DNA of 64,000 nt, taken from contig CANNGL010000001.1 of assembly GCA_947504205.1 (NCBI GenBank), positions 868,001-932,000 on the forward strand. Reading direction: 5' to 3'. Origin of the DNA: an uncultured Litoreibacter sp. (GTDB taxonomy: Bacteria > Pseudomonadota > Alphaproteobacteria > Rhodobacterales > Rhodobacteraceae). Numbering within the stretch: the stretch's first letter is position 1; the number at the start of each line of letters is the position of its first letter. Positions 54,657-63,808 of this stretch are shown one piece after another. The notes below the pieces were generated by a model. That model was not told the origin of the DNA, did not search any database, and worked only from the letters and a program-made list of their open reading frames with translations. The translations under genes and the position numbers were made by a program.

Positions 54657-56222
54657 TCAGCGTCCTTTGAACAGCGACCCCAGGACGCCACGCACAATGG
54701 CAGTACCGGCCTTGGTTCCCAGCGAACGCATCATTGATTTCGCAAAGGCTTCACCAACGGAGTCGCCACGCCGCGAGCGGGTGCGCTTACGTGTGGATTT
54801 CGAAGTCGACCGTCCGACACGATTGCCCGAATATCGCCGCCCCGTCTGATACTCGCGCTCCCGCGCTTCCATCTCCTCCTCGCGGCGTTCGGCTTCCTCG
54901 GCCTCTTTCGCAGCCTTCTCCGCACGCGACTTGAGCATCTCGAAGGCGGATTCACGATCAAGGGTGGTGTCGTATTTCCCGGCCACGGGCGAGCTGTTCA
55001 GAGCGGCACGACGCTCGATCTGACCAATCGGCCCCAATTGCGATGATGGCGGTCGGATCAGCGTGCGCTCTACAACGCCGGGCATACCCTTCTTGATCAG
55101 AAACGACGTAACGGCCTCGCCCACGCCCACTTCCTTGATCGCATCCTCCACATCAAAACGCGGGTTCTCGCGATAGGTGTCAGCCGCGGCGCGCAGGTCC
55201 TTCTGGTCTTTGCGGGTAAACGCGCGAAGCGCATGTTGCACGCGGTTGCCAAGCTGGCCCAGAATATCTTCCGGAACATCTGCAGGGTTCTGTGTGATGA
55301 AATAGACCCCTACCCCTTTCGAGCGGATCAGGCGCGCCACCTGTTCAACCTTATCGACCAGAGCCTTCGGCGCATCCTCGAACAGCAAATGGGCCTCATC
55401 GAAGAAGAAGACAAATTTGGGTTTGTCCGGATCGCCCACTTCGGGAAGCATCTCGAACAGCTCAGAGAGCATCCATAACAGGAACGTGGCATAAAGACGT
55501 GGCGCCGACATCAGCTTGTCAGCCGCCAAAATATTGATTTGGCCCCGACCGTCCGCCCCGACGTGGAACATGTCTTCCAATTCCAGCGCTGGCTCTCCGA
55601 AGAACTGCGCGGCACCCTGATTTTCCAACACAAGCAACCGGCGCTGAATGGCCCCGATGGAGTTCGGTGACACAAAGCCATAGCGCAGTGCCAGCTCCTT
55701 GGCATGTTCACCAACAAACACCAGCAGGGACTGCAGGTCTTTCAGGTCGAGCAACGGCAAGGCTTCCTCATCGGCCACTCGGAACGCGATGTTGAGAATG
55801 CCTTCCTGCGCCTCTGACAATTCCAGCAGACGCGACAGAAGCAACGGCCCCATCTCCGATACGGTCGTGCGCACGGGGTGGCCCTGCTCGCCATAAAGAT
55901 CCCAGAACGTCACCGGAAACCCTTCATAGCTGTAATCGTCGAAACCAATTGTGCCGGCTCGCTCCATAAAGGGGCCGTGCAATTTATGACTTTCCGAACC
56001 AGCAACCGCGAGCCCAGAGAGATCCCCCTTCACGTCGGACATGAAAACCGGCACGCCCTGCTTGGAGAAGCTCTCGGCCAGAATTTGCAATGTGACCGTC
56101 TTCCCGGTTCCCGTTGCACCTGCAATCAGGCCATGGCGGTTCGCGTATTTCAGCGTGAGATACTGCTTCTCGGCATAGTTCTCACCGCCACCGCCTACAA
56201 AAATACCCGGATTGTCTGACAT
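54657..56222 (-). CDS. HerA-like ATPase (DUF853)
   Basis: 521 residues from ATG (56222) with AAGGGGA upstream; an upstream frame to 56360 crosses the hairpin region and is not used. Walker A is [15 protein letters not shown]; later [13 protein letters not shown] (Walker B) and [21 protein letters not shown]. The C-terminus is a charged coiled coil ([20 protein letters not shown]) and a basic tail. DUF853 proteins are putative hexameric ATPases, function unclear. Confidence 0.93.
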   Translation of the reverse strand: MSDNPGIFVGGGGENYAEKQYLTLKYANRHGLIAGATGTGKTVTLQILAESFSKQGVPVFMSDVKGDLSGLAVAGSESHKLHGPFMERAGTIGFDDYSYEGFPVTFWDLYGEQGHPVRTTVSEMGPLLLSRLLELSEAQEGILNIAFRVADEEALPLLDLKDLQSLLVFVGEHAKELALRYGFVSPNSIGAIQRRLLVLENQGAAQFFGEPALELEDMFHVGADGRGQINILAADKLMSAPRLYATFLLWMLSELFEMLPEVGDPDKPKFVFFFDEAHLLFEDAPKALVDKVEQVARLIRSKGVGVYFITQNPADVPEDILGQLGNRVQHALRAFTRKDQKDLRAAADTYRENPRFDVEDAIKEVGVGEAVTSFLIKKGMPGVVERTLIRPPSSQLGPIGQIERRAALNSSPVAGKYDTTLDRESAFEMLKSRAEKAAKEAEEAERREEEMEAREREYQTGRRYSGNRVGRSTSKSTRKRTRSRRGDSVGEAFAKSMMRSLGTKAGTAIVRGVLGSLFKGR

Positions 56223-56263
56223 GCCTGTCCCCTTGGTCAAATCGTTCAGCGCACAATAAACTG

Positions 56264-56292
56264 TTAACCTCTTTGTGCCAGTCTCATCTAAT
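56264..56292 (+). promoter_or_regulatory. Promoter-like sequence of small RNA candidate 1
   Basis: TTAACC and TCTAAT separated by 17 bp. The -10 is close to consensus while the -35 is weak. Predicted start near 56299. It points away from the HerA-like gene, whose leader it overlaps on the opposite strand. Confidence 0.45.
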
Positions 56293-56298
56293 GTCGTT

Positions 56299-56371
56299 TG
56301 GTTGAATAGTGTGCCTGCGGCATGATTTCCTCCCTGTTGACTGGCCGTGTCTTTGGACACGGCCTTTTTTT
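56299..56371 (+). ncRNA. Small RNA candidate 1 with anti-Shine-Dalgarno-like segment
   Basis: About 73 nt ending in a strong Rho-independent terminator: stem GGCCGTGTC / GACACGGCC (9 bp, tetraloop TTTG) and seven Ts (56365-56371). No protein gene on this strand ends nearby (mazG stops 1.6 kb upstream), so the terminator needs its own transcript. Upstream of the stem is the unpaired TTTCCTCCCTG (56326-56336), able to pair with Shine-Dalgarno sequences, a feature of some Rhodobacter trans-acting small RNAs. Start site and expression are not shown. Confidence 0.5.
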
Positions 56372-56415
56372 CGGGTCAAAGCTGTTCAACTTTTGCAATT
56401 TCACCGGGAAAGCTG

Positions 56416-56444
56416 TTGACCGACACTATTTGATCGCCTAGCGT
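56416..56444 (+). promoter_or_regulatory. Promoter-like sequence of small RNA candidate 2
   Basis: TTGACC and TAGCGT separated by 17 bp, preceded by AGCTG as in the ilvI promoter. Predicted start near 56451. Could drive candidate 2 alone or read through to ialB. Confidence 0.5.
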
Positions 56445-56450
56445 CTCGGC

Positions 56451-56510
56451 ATAAGTCGGCCAGTCCGACGGGGAGAGAATTGAAAAGGGGTTGCTTCGGC
56501 GGCCCTTTTT
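56451..56510 (+). ncRNA. Small RNA candidate 2 or terminated ialB leader
   Basis: About 60 nt with hairpin GTCGG / CCGAC (near 56455-56469), a purine-rich middle (GGGGAGAGAATTGAAAAG), and a terminator stem GGGTTGC / GCGGCCC (56488-56505, two G-U, tetraloop TTCG) followed by TTTTT. It ends 114 bp before ialB. It could be an independent small RNA or a leader whose transcription is mostly terminated before ialB. Confidence 0.45.
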
Positions 56511-56623
56511 CTAATTTGGGCACCCTCTCGCACATGTTCGGCACGACTTGCATTTCCCGACTGACACGCCATTTCTGTCATGCTAAACCCGGCCAAAATT
56601 CGATTTAATCTCAACGAGGTCTT

Positions 56624-57262
56624 ATGTCTGATCTGCTGAAAACGCTTCTCGTCGTGTCGCTTGTAAGCGTCGCATCGCCAAGCTTTGCACAAACCACAAC
56701 CACGGACGGTGATACCACCACGGAGGCTGAGGCCGAGACTGACGCGCCAGAGCAGCGCGCCGATGGGCTTGAGACAGGCGCACCCGCAGGTCCGCAGGTC
56801 GGTGAAACCTACCGCGTCTCCGAGCATGGCGACTGGGAACTTCGCTGCATTAAAGCACCGGAAGGTCAGAAAGACCCCTGCCAGCTTTATCAGCTCTTGC
56901 GTGACCAGAACGGAAACTCCGTCGCTGAGATCAACCTGTTCAACCTGCCTGCTGACGACAAACTTGCCGGTGGCGCGACCGTTGTGACACCGCTTGAAAC
57001 GCTTCTGACCCGCAACGTAACCCTGTCGGTCGATGGCGGTCAGGCAAAAGTTTATCCGTTCACGTTCTGCACCGAAGTCGGATGTTTCGCCCGTGTCGGC
57101 TTCACCGCTGGCGACATCGCATCATTCAAGCGTGGCAAGTCCGCGAAAATTCAGATCGTTCCAGCACAAGCTCCGGATCAGACCGTCGATCTGACGATGT
57201 CGCTGAGCGGCTTCACCGCAGGGTTTGAAGCCGTGACAGAGGCCACCAAAGTCGCCGAATAA
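56624..57262 (+). CDS. Invasion-associated locus B (IalB) family protein
   Basis: 212 residues with a signal peptide (TLLVVSLVSVASPSFAQ), a Thr/Glu/Ala-rich low-complexity linker (about 24-55), then the IalB domain: HGDWELRCIKAPEGQKDPCQLYQLL with a Cys pair and FTFCTEVGCFARVGF with another. The family is a periplasmic protein first found in Bartonella; its role in free-living bacteria is unclear. A terminator follows at 57292. The 401-bp gap before it (56223-56623) holds the small RNA candidates. Confidence 0.92.
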   Translation: MSDLLKTLLVVSLVSVASPSFAQTTTTDGDTTTEAEAETDAPEQRADGLETGAPAGPQVGETYRVSEHGDWELRCIKAPEGQKDPCQLYQLLRDQNGNSVAEINLFNLPADDKLAGGATVVTPLETLLTRNVTLSVDGGQAKVYPFTFCTEVGCFARVGFTAGDIASFKRGKSAKIQIVPAQAPDQTVDLTMSLSGFTAGFEAVTEATKVAE

Positions 57263-57291
57263 TCTCGGATATCAACACCGGAATATGAATG

Positions 57292-57321
57292 GCCCCGTCG
57301 GAAACGCCGGGGCTTTTCTTT
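57292..57321 (+). terminator. Rho-independent terminator after ialB
   Basis: Stem GCCCCG / CGGGGC with an inner CG-gaaa-CG extension across one mismatch, followed by TTTTCTTT. It overlaps the end of the convergent gene at 57320. Confidence 0.85.
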
Positions 57322-57592
57322 AGCCTCTGTCAAGCCGTGCGCGTCGCCCCCCGCGTCGTTTGGCGTCAGGCGCAGTCGATAGCCCTTCGCGCAATGTCAG
57401 CGTCATGGGATGGTCGTCCGGCTCCGCACTGTAGCGGTCCAACAAAGTTGAAATCGACTGCTTGAGGTCCGGGCCTTGTGGCATCGACAAAGCCCAGTCG
57501 AGAAAGATCGACCGACATTCACCGGCGGTTATTCCGTCGATCCGATAGGCCTCCCGGATCAAACCCTTGGGATCAGTTGCATCACCCGTCAT
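57320..57592 (-). CDS. Small protein of unknown function upstream-paired with glnE
   Basis: 90 residues. Charged, likely helical (GECRSIFLDWALSMPQGPDLKQSISTLLDRY) with a basic C-terminal tail (KRRGGRRARLDRG). It follows glnE by 9 bp on the same strand and is probably co-transcribed with it. I recognise no named family; the tight link suggests a conserved neighbour in Rhodobacterales. Confidence 0.75.
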   Translation of the reverse strand: MTGDATDPKGLIREAYRIDGITAGECRSIFLDWALSMPQGPDLKQSISTLLDRYSAEPDDHPMTLTLREGLSTAPDAKRRGGRRARLDRG

Positions 57593-57601
57593 TTTAAACC
57601 T

Positions 57602-60430
57602 CTAACGATCGTGCTTTTCCGCAGCGCTATCACGCTCGGCGTCGTCACCAAGAGCCAAATTCACCAGTTTTTCAGCCTGTTCACGACATTCTGCCAGCCT
57701 CGCCTGCAAATCGCTCAGGCTTTCTGCCCCACAATCGCGCAGGATCATCGCCGCTCCCCCCAGCCCTAATTCCTCCGGCTCGACCGCGCGATCCGTGATC
57801 AGGCGTCCGGCCATCTGAAATCTCCAGAATAACTGGTGCGCCTTGCTCAACTGTGCGGCCTCTGCCTGCGCGACCCAACCCAACTCCGCCGCGCAATCCA
57901 GATTGGTCTTCACCGAATGAGAAGCGTTTCCCGCCACGACACATGCCGCTTGTGCCAGCAATTCGATATCTTTCTGCCCGCCAGGGCCTTCCTTGAAGTC
58001 CCACATCACAGCTTTGCGCCCAGCCTCAACCAGACGTGTCCGCATCTCCTGCGTTTCCTGCCTGACCTGATCTGGGGGATGGCCTGCGGCCAGAACGCGC
58101 CTCCGGATCGCCTCGATATCGGCCGCCAGATCATCTGCACCGGCCACCACTCGCGCGCGCGTCAGGGCGAGATGCTCCCAAACCCAGGCCTCGTTCATCT
58201 GATAGCTTTCGAACCCCGCCAGCCCCACGGCAACCGGACCTGCTCGACCAGAAGGTCGCAACCGCAGATCAACTTCGTAAAGCTTGCCTTCTGCTGTGGG
58301 GGCTGTCAGCGCGGTGACCATCATCTGGGTCAGTCGCGCGAAGTAAGAGACAGTCATCAGGGGGCGTGCCCCGTCAGAGACCTCAACCCCCTGCGCGTCA
58401 TAGATCATGATCAGGTCGAGGTCAGAGGCCGCATTCAAGGCGCCTGATCCGAGAGAGCCCATTGCCAGAATAGCAGCGCCCCTGCCCGGAGCCGCACCAT
58501 GTTTGGCTGCAAATTGCTTTGAAACACAGGGAAAGACCCCCCTGATCACGGCCTGTGCCAACTCGGCATATTGCGCGCCGGCAGTCTCAGGCTCGATCAG
58601 GCCGCGCAGATGATGCACCCCAACCCGGAAATGCCACTCCTTCTGCCAGCGGCGCGCCTCATCCAGCTGTGCCTCATAATCATCGAGCCTCGCCAAAATT
58701 GCCTGCAACTGCTCGACCAATCCATCCAGCCCCGGCCAGGGCGAAAAGAAATCCCCCCCGATCACCGCATCGAACACGCCCGCATTGCGAGACAGATACC
58801 CCGCCAGCGCCGGGGAGGTCGCACAAATATCTGCAATCAGGCGGGCCAGCTCCGGGTTGGCCTCGAACAGAGAGAACACCTGGACGCCAGCGGGCAGTCC
58901 CGACAGGAACCGTTCAAACTGCGAGATCGCCTCTTCCGGGTTGGCGGCCTTGTTCAACTCCGCAAGGATGTTCGGGAAAAGCCTGCGAAATATCTGTGTC
59001 GCACGATCGGACCTGAGTGCCGGGAAAGCCCCCCACCTCGCCAAGTAGCGCGAAACATCCTGCCCTTCTCCGTCCTGATCGTCGGGCGCAAAGAACGGCT
59101 CGGTCAGGCGCGCAACATCGCTCAGGCGCTGTGTCAGGGTGCCCTGCAACGCCTCGACATTCTCAACGCCCATCATATGAGCCAGCCGCTCGAACCCCTC
59201 CGGCGATTTCGGCAAGGCATGGGTCTGCGCATCCGCAATCATTTGCAGGCGATGCTCAACTTCCCGATGATCGCGATAGGCTTTGATCAGCGCCTCGCTG
59301 TGCTCTGTCTCAATCCAGCCCGCGGCCGTCAGGCGCTTCAGCCCCTCAACCGTGCCACGGACACGCAAACTGCGATCTCTGCCGCCCGCGATGATTTGCC
59401 GGGTCTGTGTGAAGAACTCTATCTCTCGAATACCACCGCGCCCCAGCTTCAGATCGCGCCCGGCCAGCGCATCCCCGTAGAGGCCTTTGTGCTCGCGAAT
59501 ACGCAGCCGCATGTCATGGGCATCTTGAATGGACGCAAAATCGAGATGCTTGCGCCAGATAAACGGATGCAAGCGGTTCAAAAACCGCTCACCCGCCGCG
59601 ACATCGCCCGCACAGGCCCGCGCCTTGATGAACGCCGCCCGTTCCCACGTGCGGCCAACGCTTTCATAGTAATTTTCCGCGGCCTCCATCGCGATACAGA
59701 CCGGCGTGACCGAGGCGTCCGGCCGCAACCTCAGATCGGTGCGAAAGACGTAACCTTCCGATGTGACATCCGACAGCAGGGCCATCAGCGCCCGCGTAAT
59801 CCGCACATAAGCGGCGCGCACATCTGAATACTGGTCCGGCATGAACCGGGTCTCGTCAAACAGACAGATCAAGTCGATATCGGAGGAATAGTTGAGCTCA
59901 CCCGCACCCATCTTGCCCATCGCCAAGATCACATACCCACCCGCATCGCGCAGATCATCTTCGCTCAGAAAGCCCAGCTTACCGCGATCATAGGCTTGCC
60001 GCATCAGCGCGCGCAGCCCGACATCACAGGCCGTATCCGCCAGATCCGTCAGCGCCTGCGTGACCGTCTCCAACGGCCAGACGCCACCCAGATCACAAAT
60101 GGCAGCGATCAGCGCCACCCGGCGCTTGGCCGCCCGCAGACTGTCTTTCAGGCCGTCGATCCCGTGGCCCTTAAGCTCCGACAGAACGCCCTCCAACGCC
60201 TGCTCGGGTGAGCTTTCCAGCGCAGAGCGCAGCCAGGCCTCCTCGCGCGCCAGCAATCCCGCCAGATAGGTCGAGCAACTGGCCGTCGCGGTCAGAAGGC
60301 GCTGTGTCGGTGCGGGCAAATCTGACCACTGTGCTGCGGCATCAGCCGCAATATCGTCTTGGTACGGCACAGGCCAACGCGTGATGCGATCAGAAAATTC
60401 CATACGCAAGGATGGGATCAGGCTGGCCAA
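57602..60430 (-). CDS. glnE: Bifunctional glutamine synthetase adenylyltransferase/deadenylase
   Basis: 942 residues, the usual GlnE length. Two nucleotidyltransferase-type halves: the first with MGAGELNYSSDIDLICLFDE and LGRGGIREIEFFTQ (deadenylation), the second with MGSLGSGALNAASDLDLIMIYD and LRLRPSGRAGPVAV (adenylylation). It modifies glutamine synthetase according to PII state, linking to the ntr genes elsewhere in this window. A TTG start at 60430 is used; an ATG nine codons later (60403) is possible. Confidence 0.94.
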   Translation of the reverse strand: MASLIPSLRMEFSDRITRWPVPYQDDIAADAAAQWSDLPAPTQRLLTATASCSTYLAGLLAREEAWLRSALESSPEQALEGVLSELKGHGIDGLKDSLRAAKRRVALIAAICDLGGVWPLETVTQALTDLADTACDVGLRALMRQAYDRGKLGFLSEDDLRDAGGYVILAMGKMGAGELNYSSDIDLICLFDETRFMPDQYSDVRAAYVRITRALMALLSDVTSEGYVFRTDLRLRPDASVTPVCIAMEAAENYYESVGRTWERAAFIKARACAGDVAAGERFLNRLHPFIWRKHLDFASIQDAHDMRLRIREHKGLYGDALAGRDLKLGRGGIREIEFFTQTRQIIAGGRDRSLRVRGTVEGLKRLTAAGWIETEHSEALIKAYRDHREVEHRLQMIADAQTHALPKSPEGFERLAHMMGVENVEALQGTLTQRLSDVARLTEPFFAPDDQDGEGQDVSRYLARWGAFPALRSDRATQIFRRLFPNILAELNKAANPEEAISQFERFLSGLPAGVQVFSLFEANPELARLIADICATSPALAGYLSRNAGVFDAVIGGDFFSPWPGLDGLVEQLQAILARLDDYEAQLDEARRWQKEWHFRVGVHHLRGLIEPETAGAQYAELAQAVIRGVFPCVSKQFAAKHGAAPGRGAAILAMGSLGSGALNAASDLDLIMIYDAQGVEVSDGARPLMTVSYFARLTQMMVTALTAPTAEGKLYEVDLRLRPSGRAGPVAVGLAGFESYQMNEAWVWEHLALTRARVVAGADDLAADIEAIRRRVLAAGHPPDQVRQETQEMRTRLVEAGRKAVMWDFKEGPGGQKDIELLAQAACVVAGNASHSVKTNLDCAAELGWVAQAEAAQLSKAHQLFWRFQMAGRLITDRAVEPEELGLGGAAMILRDCGAESLSDLQARLAECREQAEKLVNLALGDDAERDSAAEKHDR

Positions 60431-60480
60431 AAGGTCAACCAGCTCTTGCGCTTCGCTGCAGTGCTTGGCACTCCTAGCCG

Positions 60481-60951
60481 ATGAGCAAAAGTTTGAAACG
60501 AGTAAGCGCGGCGCTGGAAGCCGCAGGCTTCACACCTGAGATAATGGAAACCGGGGCGGATACACGCACCGCGCAGCAAGCGGCGGATGTTGCGGGCTGC
60601 CATCTCGATCAAATCGCGAAATCGATCATCTTCCGGGGAGAGACTTCCGGCACCGCCATTCTCTTTCTGACAGCCGGCGGAAATCGCGTTGATGATGCAA
60701 AGGCCAGCATTGTAGCGGGTGAGCCTTTGGGCAAAGCTGACGCATCGCTGATCCGGGCGCAGACGGGGTTCGCGATTGGTGGCGTTTCTCCGGTTGGCCA
60801 TCTGAATCCGATCCAAGCCTTTCTCGACCCGCGCCTGACCGAATTTGACGTGATATGGGCAGCCGCTGGCACGCCGCACCACATCTTCCCCATCGCCCCG
60901 CAGGCATTGACGGAATTGACGGGCGCGGAACCTGCCGACTTTATCGCTTAG
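60481..60951 (+). CDS. YbaK/ProXp-type aminoacyl-tRNA deacylase
   Basis: 156 residues. The pattern TRTAQQAADVAGCHLDQIAKSIIFRG, then GNRVDDAKASIVAGEPLGKADASLI and GFAIGGVSPVGHL is that of YbaK/EbsC editing domains, which hydrolyse mischarged Cys- or Ala-tRNA(Pro). Divergent from glnE and convergent with lpxB, with an 11-bp overlap of the 3' ends. Confidence 0.92.
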   Translation: MSKSLKRVSAALEAAGFTPEIMETGADTRTAQQAADVAGCHLDQIAKSIIFRGETSGTAILFLTAGGNRVDDAKASIVAGEPLGKADASLIRAQTGFAIGGVSPVGHLNPIQAFLDPRLTEFDVIWAAAGTPHHIFPIAPQALTELTGAEPADFIA

Positions 60952-62086
60952 CCAGAAAATCCAGCACGGAACGCGCAGCACGAAGGCCCGGGGCCTGTCC
61001 ACCGCGCCCAAGGCGGTCCATGGTCAGGCGTCCTGCCTCCAGTTGCGCCAGCCGGGCGGCGTCATCTGTCAATAGGCTGACCAGCGCCCCCGCAATTGCG
61101 TCCGGTTTGCAATCCGGCCCAAGAAATTCCGGGATCACCCGCGTATCTGTTACCACATTTACCAATGTCACCGTATCGATCAGGAATTTCCGCTTGGTGA
61201 TCTCGAAGGTCAGCCAGTTCATCTTGTAGGCGATCACCATCGGCGTCTGGGCTGCGGCCAACTCCAGCGACACCGTGCCCGACGCCGCTAGAGCCACATC
61301 AGCAGCGGCAAAGGCTGCGCGTTTTTCGGCATCACTGGTCGGTTCGAGAACCCTCACATCGACGGGCCACCGTTCTGCAACGTCGCGCACCATGCTGGCC
61401 ACAGCAGGTGCTGCCGGAACCAGAAATTTCGCATCAGGCAGGTCCTTCTGCACAGATGCAATAACCTGGCCGAAAATAGGCGCGAGCCGTCCAACCTCGC
61501 CCCGGCGCGAGCCCGGCAGGACAAGCACAACCGGTCCTTCACCCATCTCCGACCTGATTGCTTCCACTTGCTCTGCATCAGCCTCTGGCTGTCCTGCAAC
61601 CGGATGCCCCACGAAATCGCAACTCATCCCGGCCGCGCGCATCAAGGGCGGCTCAAATGGGAAAAGCGCCAGCACATGCTCGATCATCCGTGCCATCTTC
61701 TGCGCGCGATGCGGACGCCACGCCCAAACCGTAGGAGCCACATAATGAATGGTCGGAATATCGGCGCCTTCGCGCAGTTTCTTTGCCACCCGCAGGCAGA
61801 AATCGGGACTGTCGATAGTGATCAACGCCGCAGCTCCGGAGGCAATAATATCTTCTACCGTTTCATCACGACGCCGGAACAGCCCGCGAAGCTTTGGCAA
61901 GACCTCGGCCAGTCCCATGATCGACAATTCATCCATCGGAAATAGGCTTTTCAGCCCTTGTGCCTGCATCAAGGGACCGCCGACGCCCGTGAACTCGACA
62001 TCCGGTCGCTCGACCTTCAACCCTTTCATCAGTTCGGCGCCAAGCGCGTCACCCGACGGCTCGCCTGCAACCAGATAAAGCTTCAC
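60941..62086 (-). CDS. lpxB: Lipid-A-disaccharide synthase
   Basis: 381 residues. N-terminal LYLVAGEPSGDALGAELMKGLK, middle IHYVAPTVWAWRPHRAQKM, and LVLPGSRRGEVGRL are LpxB signatures. Joins UDP-diacylglucosamine and lipid X to form the lipid A disaccharide. It overlaps lpxI by 4 bp. Confidence 0.96.
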   Translation of the reverse strand: MKLYLVAGEPSGDALGAELMKGLKVERPDVEFTGVGGPLMQAQGLKSLFPMDELSIMGLAEVLPKLRGLFRRRDETVEDIIASGAAALITIDSPDFCLRVAKKLREGADIPTIHYVAPTVWAWRPHRAQKMARMIEHVLALFPFEPPLMRAAGMSCDFVGHPVAGQPEADAEQVEAIRSEMGEGPVVLVLPGSRRGEVGRLAPIFGQVIASVQKDLPDAKFLVPAAPAVASMVRDVAERWPVDVRVLEPTSDAEKRAAFAAADVALAASGTVSLELAAAQTPMVIAYKMNWLTFEITKRKFLIDTVTLVNVVTDTRVIPEFLGPDCKPDAIAGALVSLLTDDAARLAQLEAGRLTMDRLGRGGQAPGLRAARSVLDFLAKR

Positions 62087-63012
62087 TCTTTCACCCAGAA
62101 AAACAGGTCGTGCTGATCCGCCAGTTGGACGCAGGCGGCGTGATCAATCACCATGACAGATCCCGCTTCAATCACGATACCTTCCAATTGCACTTCGATG
62201 GCGCGTAAAAAAGTCTGCGGCCCGACGGTCGGCATATCCACCCGCCGATCCTGACCGGGCTTCGCAGCCTTGACCAACACACCTCCAGCGGGAAACTTCG
62301 GGTCGCGGCGCAACTCCCCAAACCGCGTCGCGTTGCCCGTCCCGGTCAAATAGTCCACCGCCAGCCCCAGCGGATCATCCCATGTGCTGTCGTTATTCAG
62401 CAATGCCGCTCCGGCGCCCTCAGAGGGAACCATCAGCGAGCGCATCATCCAATCCGTTCCACCCAAGGCTTCGACCGCCAAAGCCTGTCCGTGCGACACG
62501 ATGCAGGATTGGCCCAGATCAACGGCGCCCATCGCTCCGATAATATTGATCCCGCGTTCGGTATCTTTTTGCTGTTGTTCTGTGGCAGTGAGTTTGCCCT
62601 GAAACCCGGCTTTGGGCAGCAAATCCGGGACAAGTTCATGCGCCGCTACGGGTTTGATGCCCGTCTCCTCGAAGAAACTGAGAACCGCCCGCAACGCACC
62701 ATCGTCGCCCGATTGCAGCGCCCCCATCAGCCGCGGCACCAGTGGCATGGTGGCAGCATCAATGGCAGACGGGTCCACCTTCGGACGAGAGATCGCTCCC
62801 ACCAGACAAACCTCTGTCGTGCCATAGCTCTTGAGCTCTGCAATCAACGAGCCAAGTGTCTCGATGCGAAACTTGATCGCCGGACGGTCGCCGCGTGCCG
62901 TGCAGGGATATCCGTCCAATTCACAGATGCGAAACGCGCGCCCCTCGTTTTCGAGATGACGGATTACCAAACCGGGCAGCGCACCCTCTCCTGCGATCAG
63001 TGCAAGGCTCAT
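62083..63012 (-). CDS. lpxI: UDP-2,3-diacylglucosamine diphosphatase LpxI (DUF1009)
   Basis: 309 residues. N-terminal SLALIAGEGALPGLVIRHLE, GQSCIVSHGQALAVEALGGTD and the C-terminal GPQTFLRAIEVQLEGIVIEAGSVMVIDHAA match LpxI. It makes lipid X, replacing LpxH of enteric bacteria, as is usual in alphaproteobacteria. 4-bp gap to lpxA. Confidence 0.95.
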   Translation of the reverse strand: MSLALIAGEGALPGLVIRHLENEGRAFRICELDGYPCTARGDRPAIKFRIETLGSLIAELKSYGTTEVCLVGAISRPKVDPSAIDAATMPLVPRLMGALQSGDDGALRAVLSFFEETGIKPVAAHELVPDLLPKAGFQGKLTATEQQQKDTERGINIIGAMGAVDLGQSCIVSHGQALAVEALGGTDWMMRSLMVPSEGAGAALLNNDSTWDDPLGLAVDYLTGTGNATRFGELRRDPKFPAGGVLVKAAKPGQDRRVDMPTVGPQTFLRAIEVQLEGIVIEAGSVMVIDHAACVQLADQHDLFFWVKE

Positions 63013-63016
63013 CAGA

Positions 63017-63802
63017 CTATCTCGGCGTCAGGAACGACCGATCCGTGTCGCCCAGGATAAAGTCCACAACCTCTTGCACATAGGCGCTGTCTGTCTCCTC
63101 CGACAAGCGATGCGCACGATCCTGAAACGCCCCATCGCCCTGCCGCAGCATCTGATAGGCCGCGCGCAAGGCAGTGATATCAGCCCGCGCCACACCCGAG
63201 CGCTTGAGACCCACATAATTCAGCCCGTCCAACTCACCACGCGGGGACTGCACCAAGCCGTAGGGAATGACATCATTGGTCACCATCGTCACCGCGCCAA
63301 TAATTGCGCCACGCCCAATACGCACAAACTGATGGATGCCAGACAGACCACCAATGATGACCTTGTCCTCGATCACACAATGGCCCGCCAGTGCAGCCTG
63401 ATTGGCCATGATCACTTCATTTCCGACGATAGCATCATGGCCCACATGAGCACCCGTCATGAACAGACAGTCATCGCCCACTCGGGTCACACCTCCGCCC
63501 CCTGACGTGCCGGTGTTCATCGTCACACCCTCCCGGATGCGATTGCGACGACCGACCTCAAGGCGCGTCATCTCACCCTCGAATTTCAAATCCTGCGGAA
63601 TTTCCCCGATGACCGCAAACGGGAATATGACCGTCTCTTCGCCAATCTGCGTGTCACCAGTGACGACAGCATGTGATTTCAGCTCCACGCGATTTCCCAA
63701 AACGACATTCGGGCCGACCGTGCAGAACGGACCGATCTTCACGTCCTGGCCAAGCGTCGCCCCCTCTTCGATCACCGCTGACGGGTGGATGTCTTGCGCC
63801 AT
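63017..63802 (-). CDS. lpxA: UDP-N-acetylglucosamine acyltransferase
   Basis: 261 residues with left-handed beta-helix hexapeptide repeats (IHPSAVIEEGATLGQDVKIGPFCTVGPNVVLGNRVEL) and the catalytic His in AHVGHDAIVG. First step of lipid A synthesis. It follows fabZ by 6 bp, the typical fabZ-lpxA order. Confidence 0.96.
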   Translation of the reverse strand: MAQDIHPSAVIEEGATLGQDVKIGPFCTVGPNVVLGNRVELKSHAVVTGDTQIGEETVIFPFAVIGEIPQDLKFEGEMTRLEVGRRNRIREGVTMNTGTSGGGGVTRVGDDCLFMTGAHVGHDAIVGNEVIMANQAALAGHCVIEDKVIIGGLSGIHQFVRIGRGAIIGAVTMVTNDVIPYGLVQSPRGELDGLNYVGLKRSGVARADITALRAAYQMLRQGDGAFQDRAHRLSEETDSAYVQEVVDFILGDTDRSFLTPR

Positions 63803-63808
63803 TGCGCG

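Noticed and set aside
58571-59827. Plus-strand frame of about 418 codons inside glnE
   Set aside because: Antisense to glnE motifs in a GC-rich region, where long reverse frames are expected.
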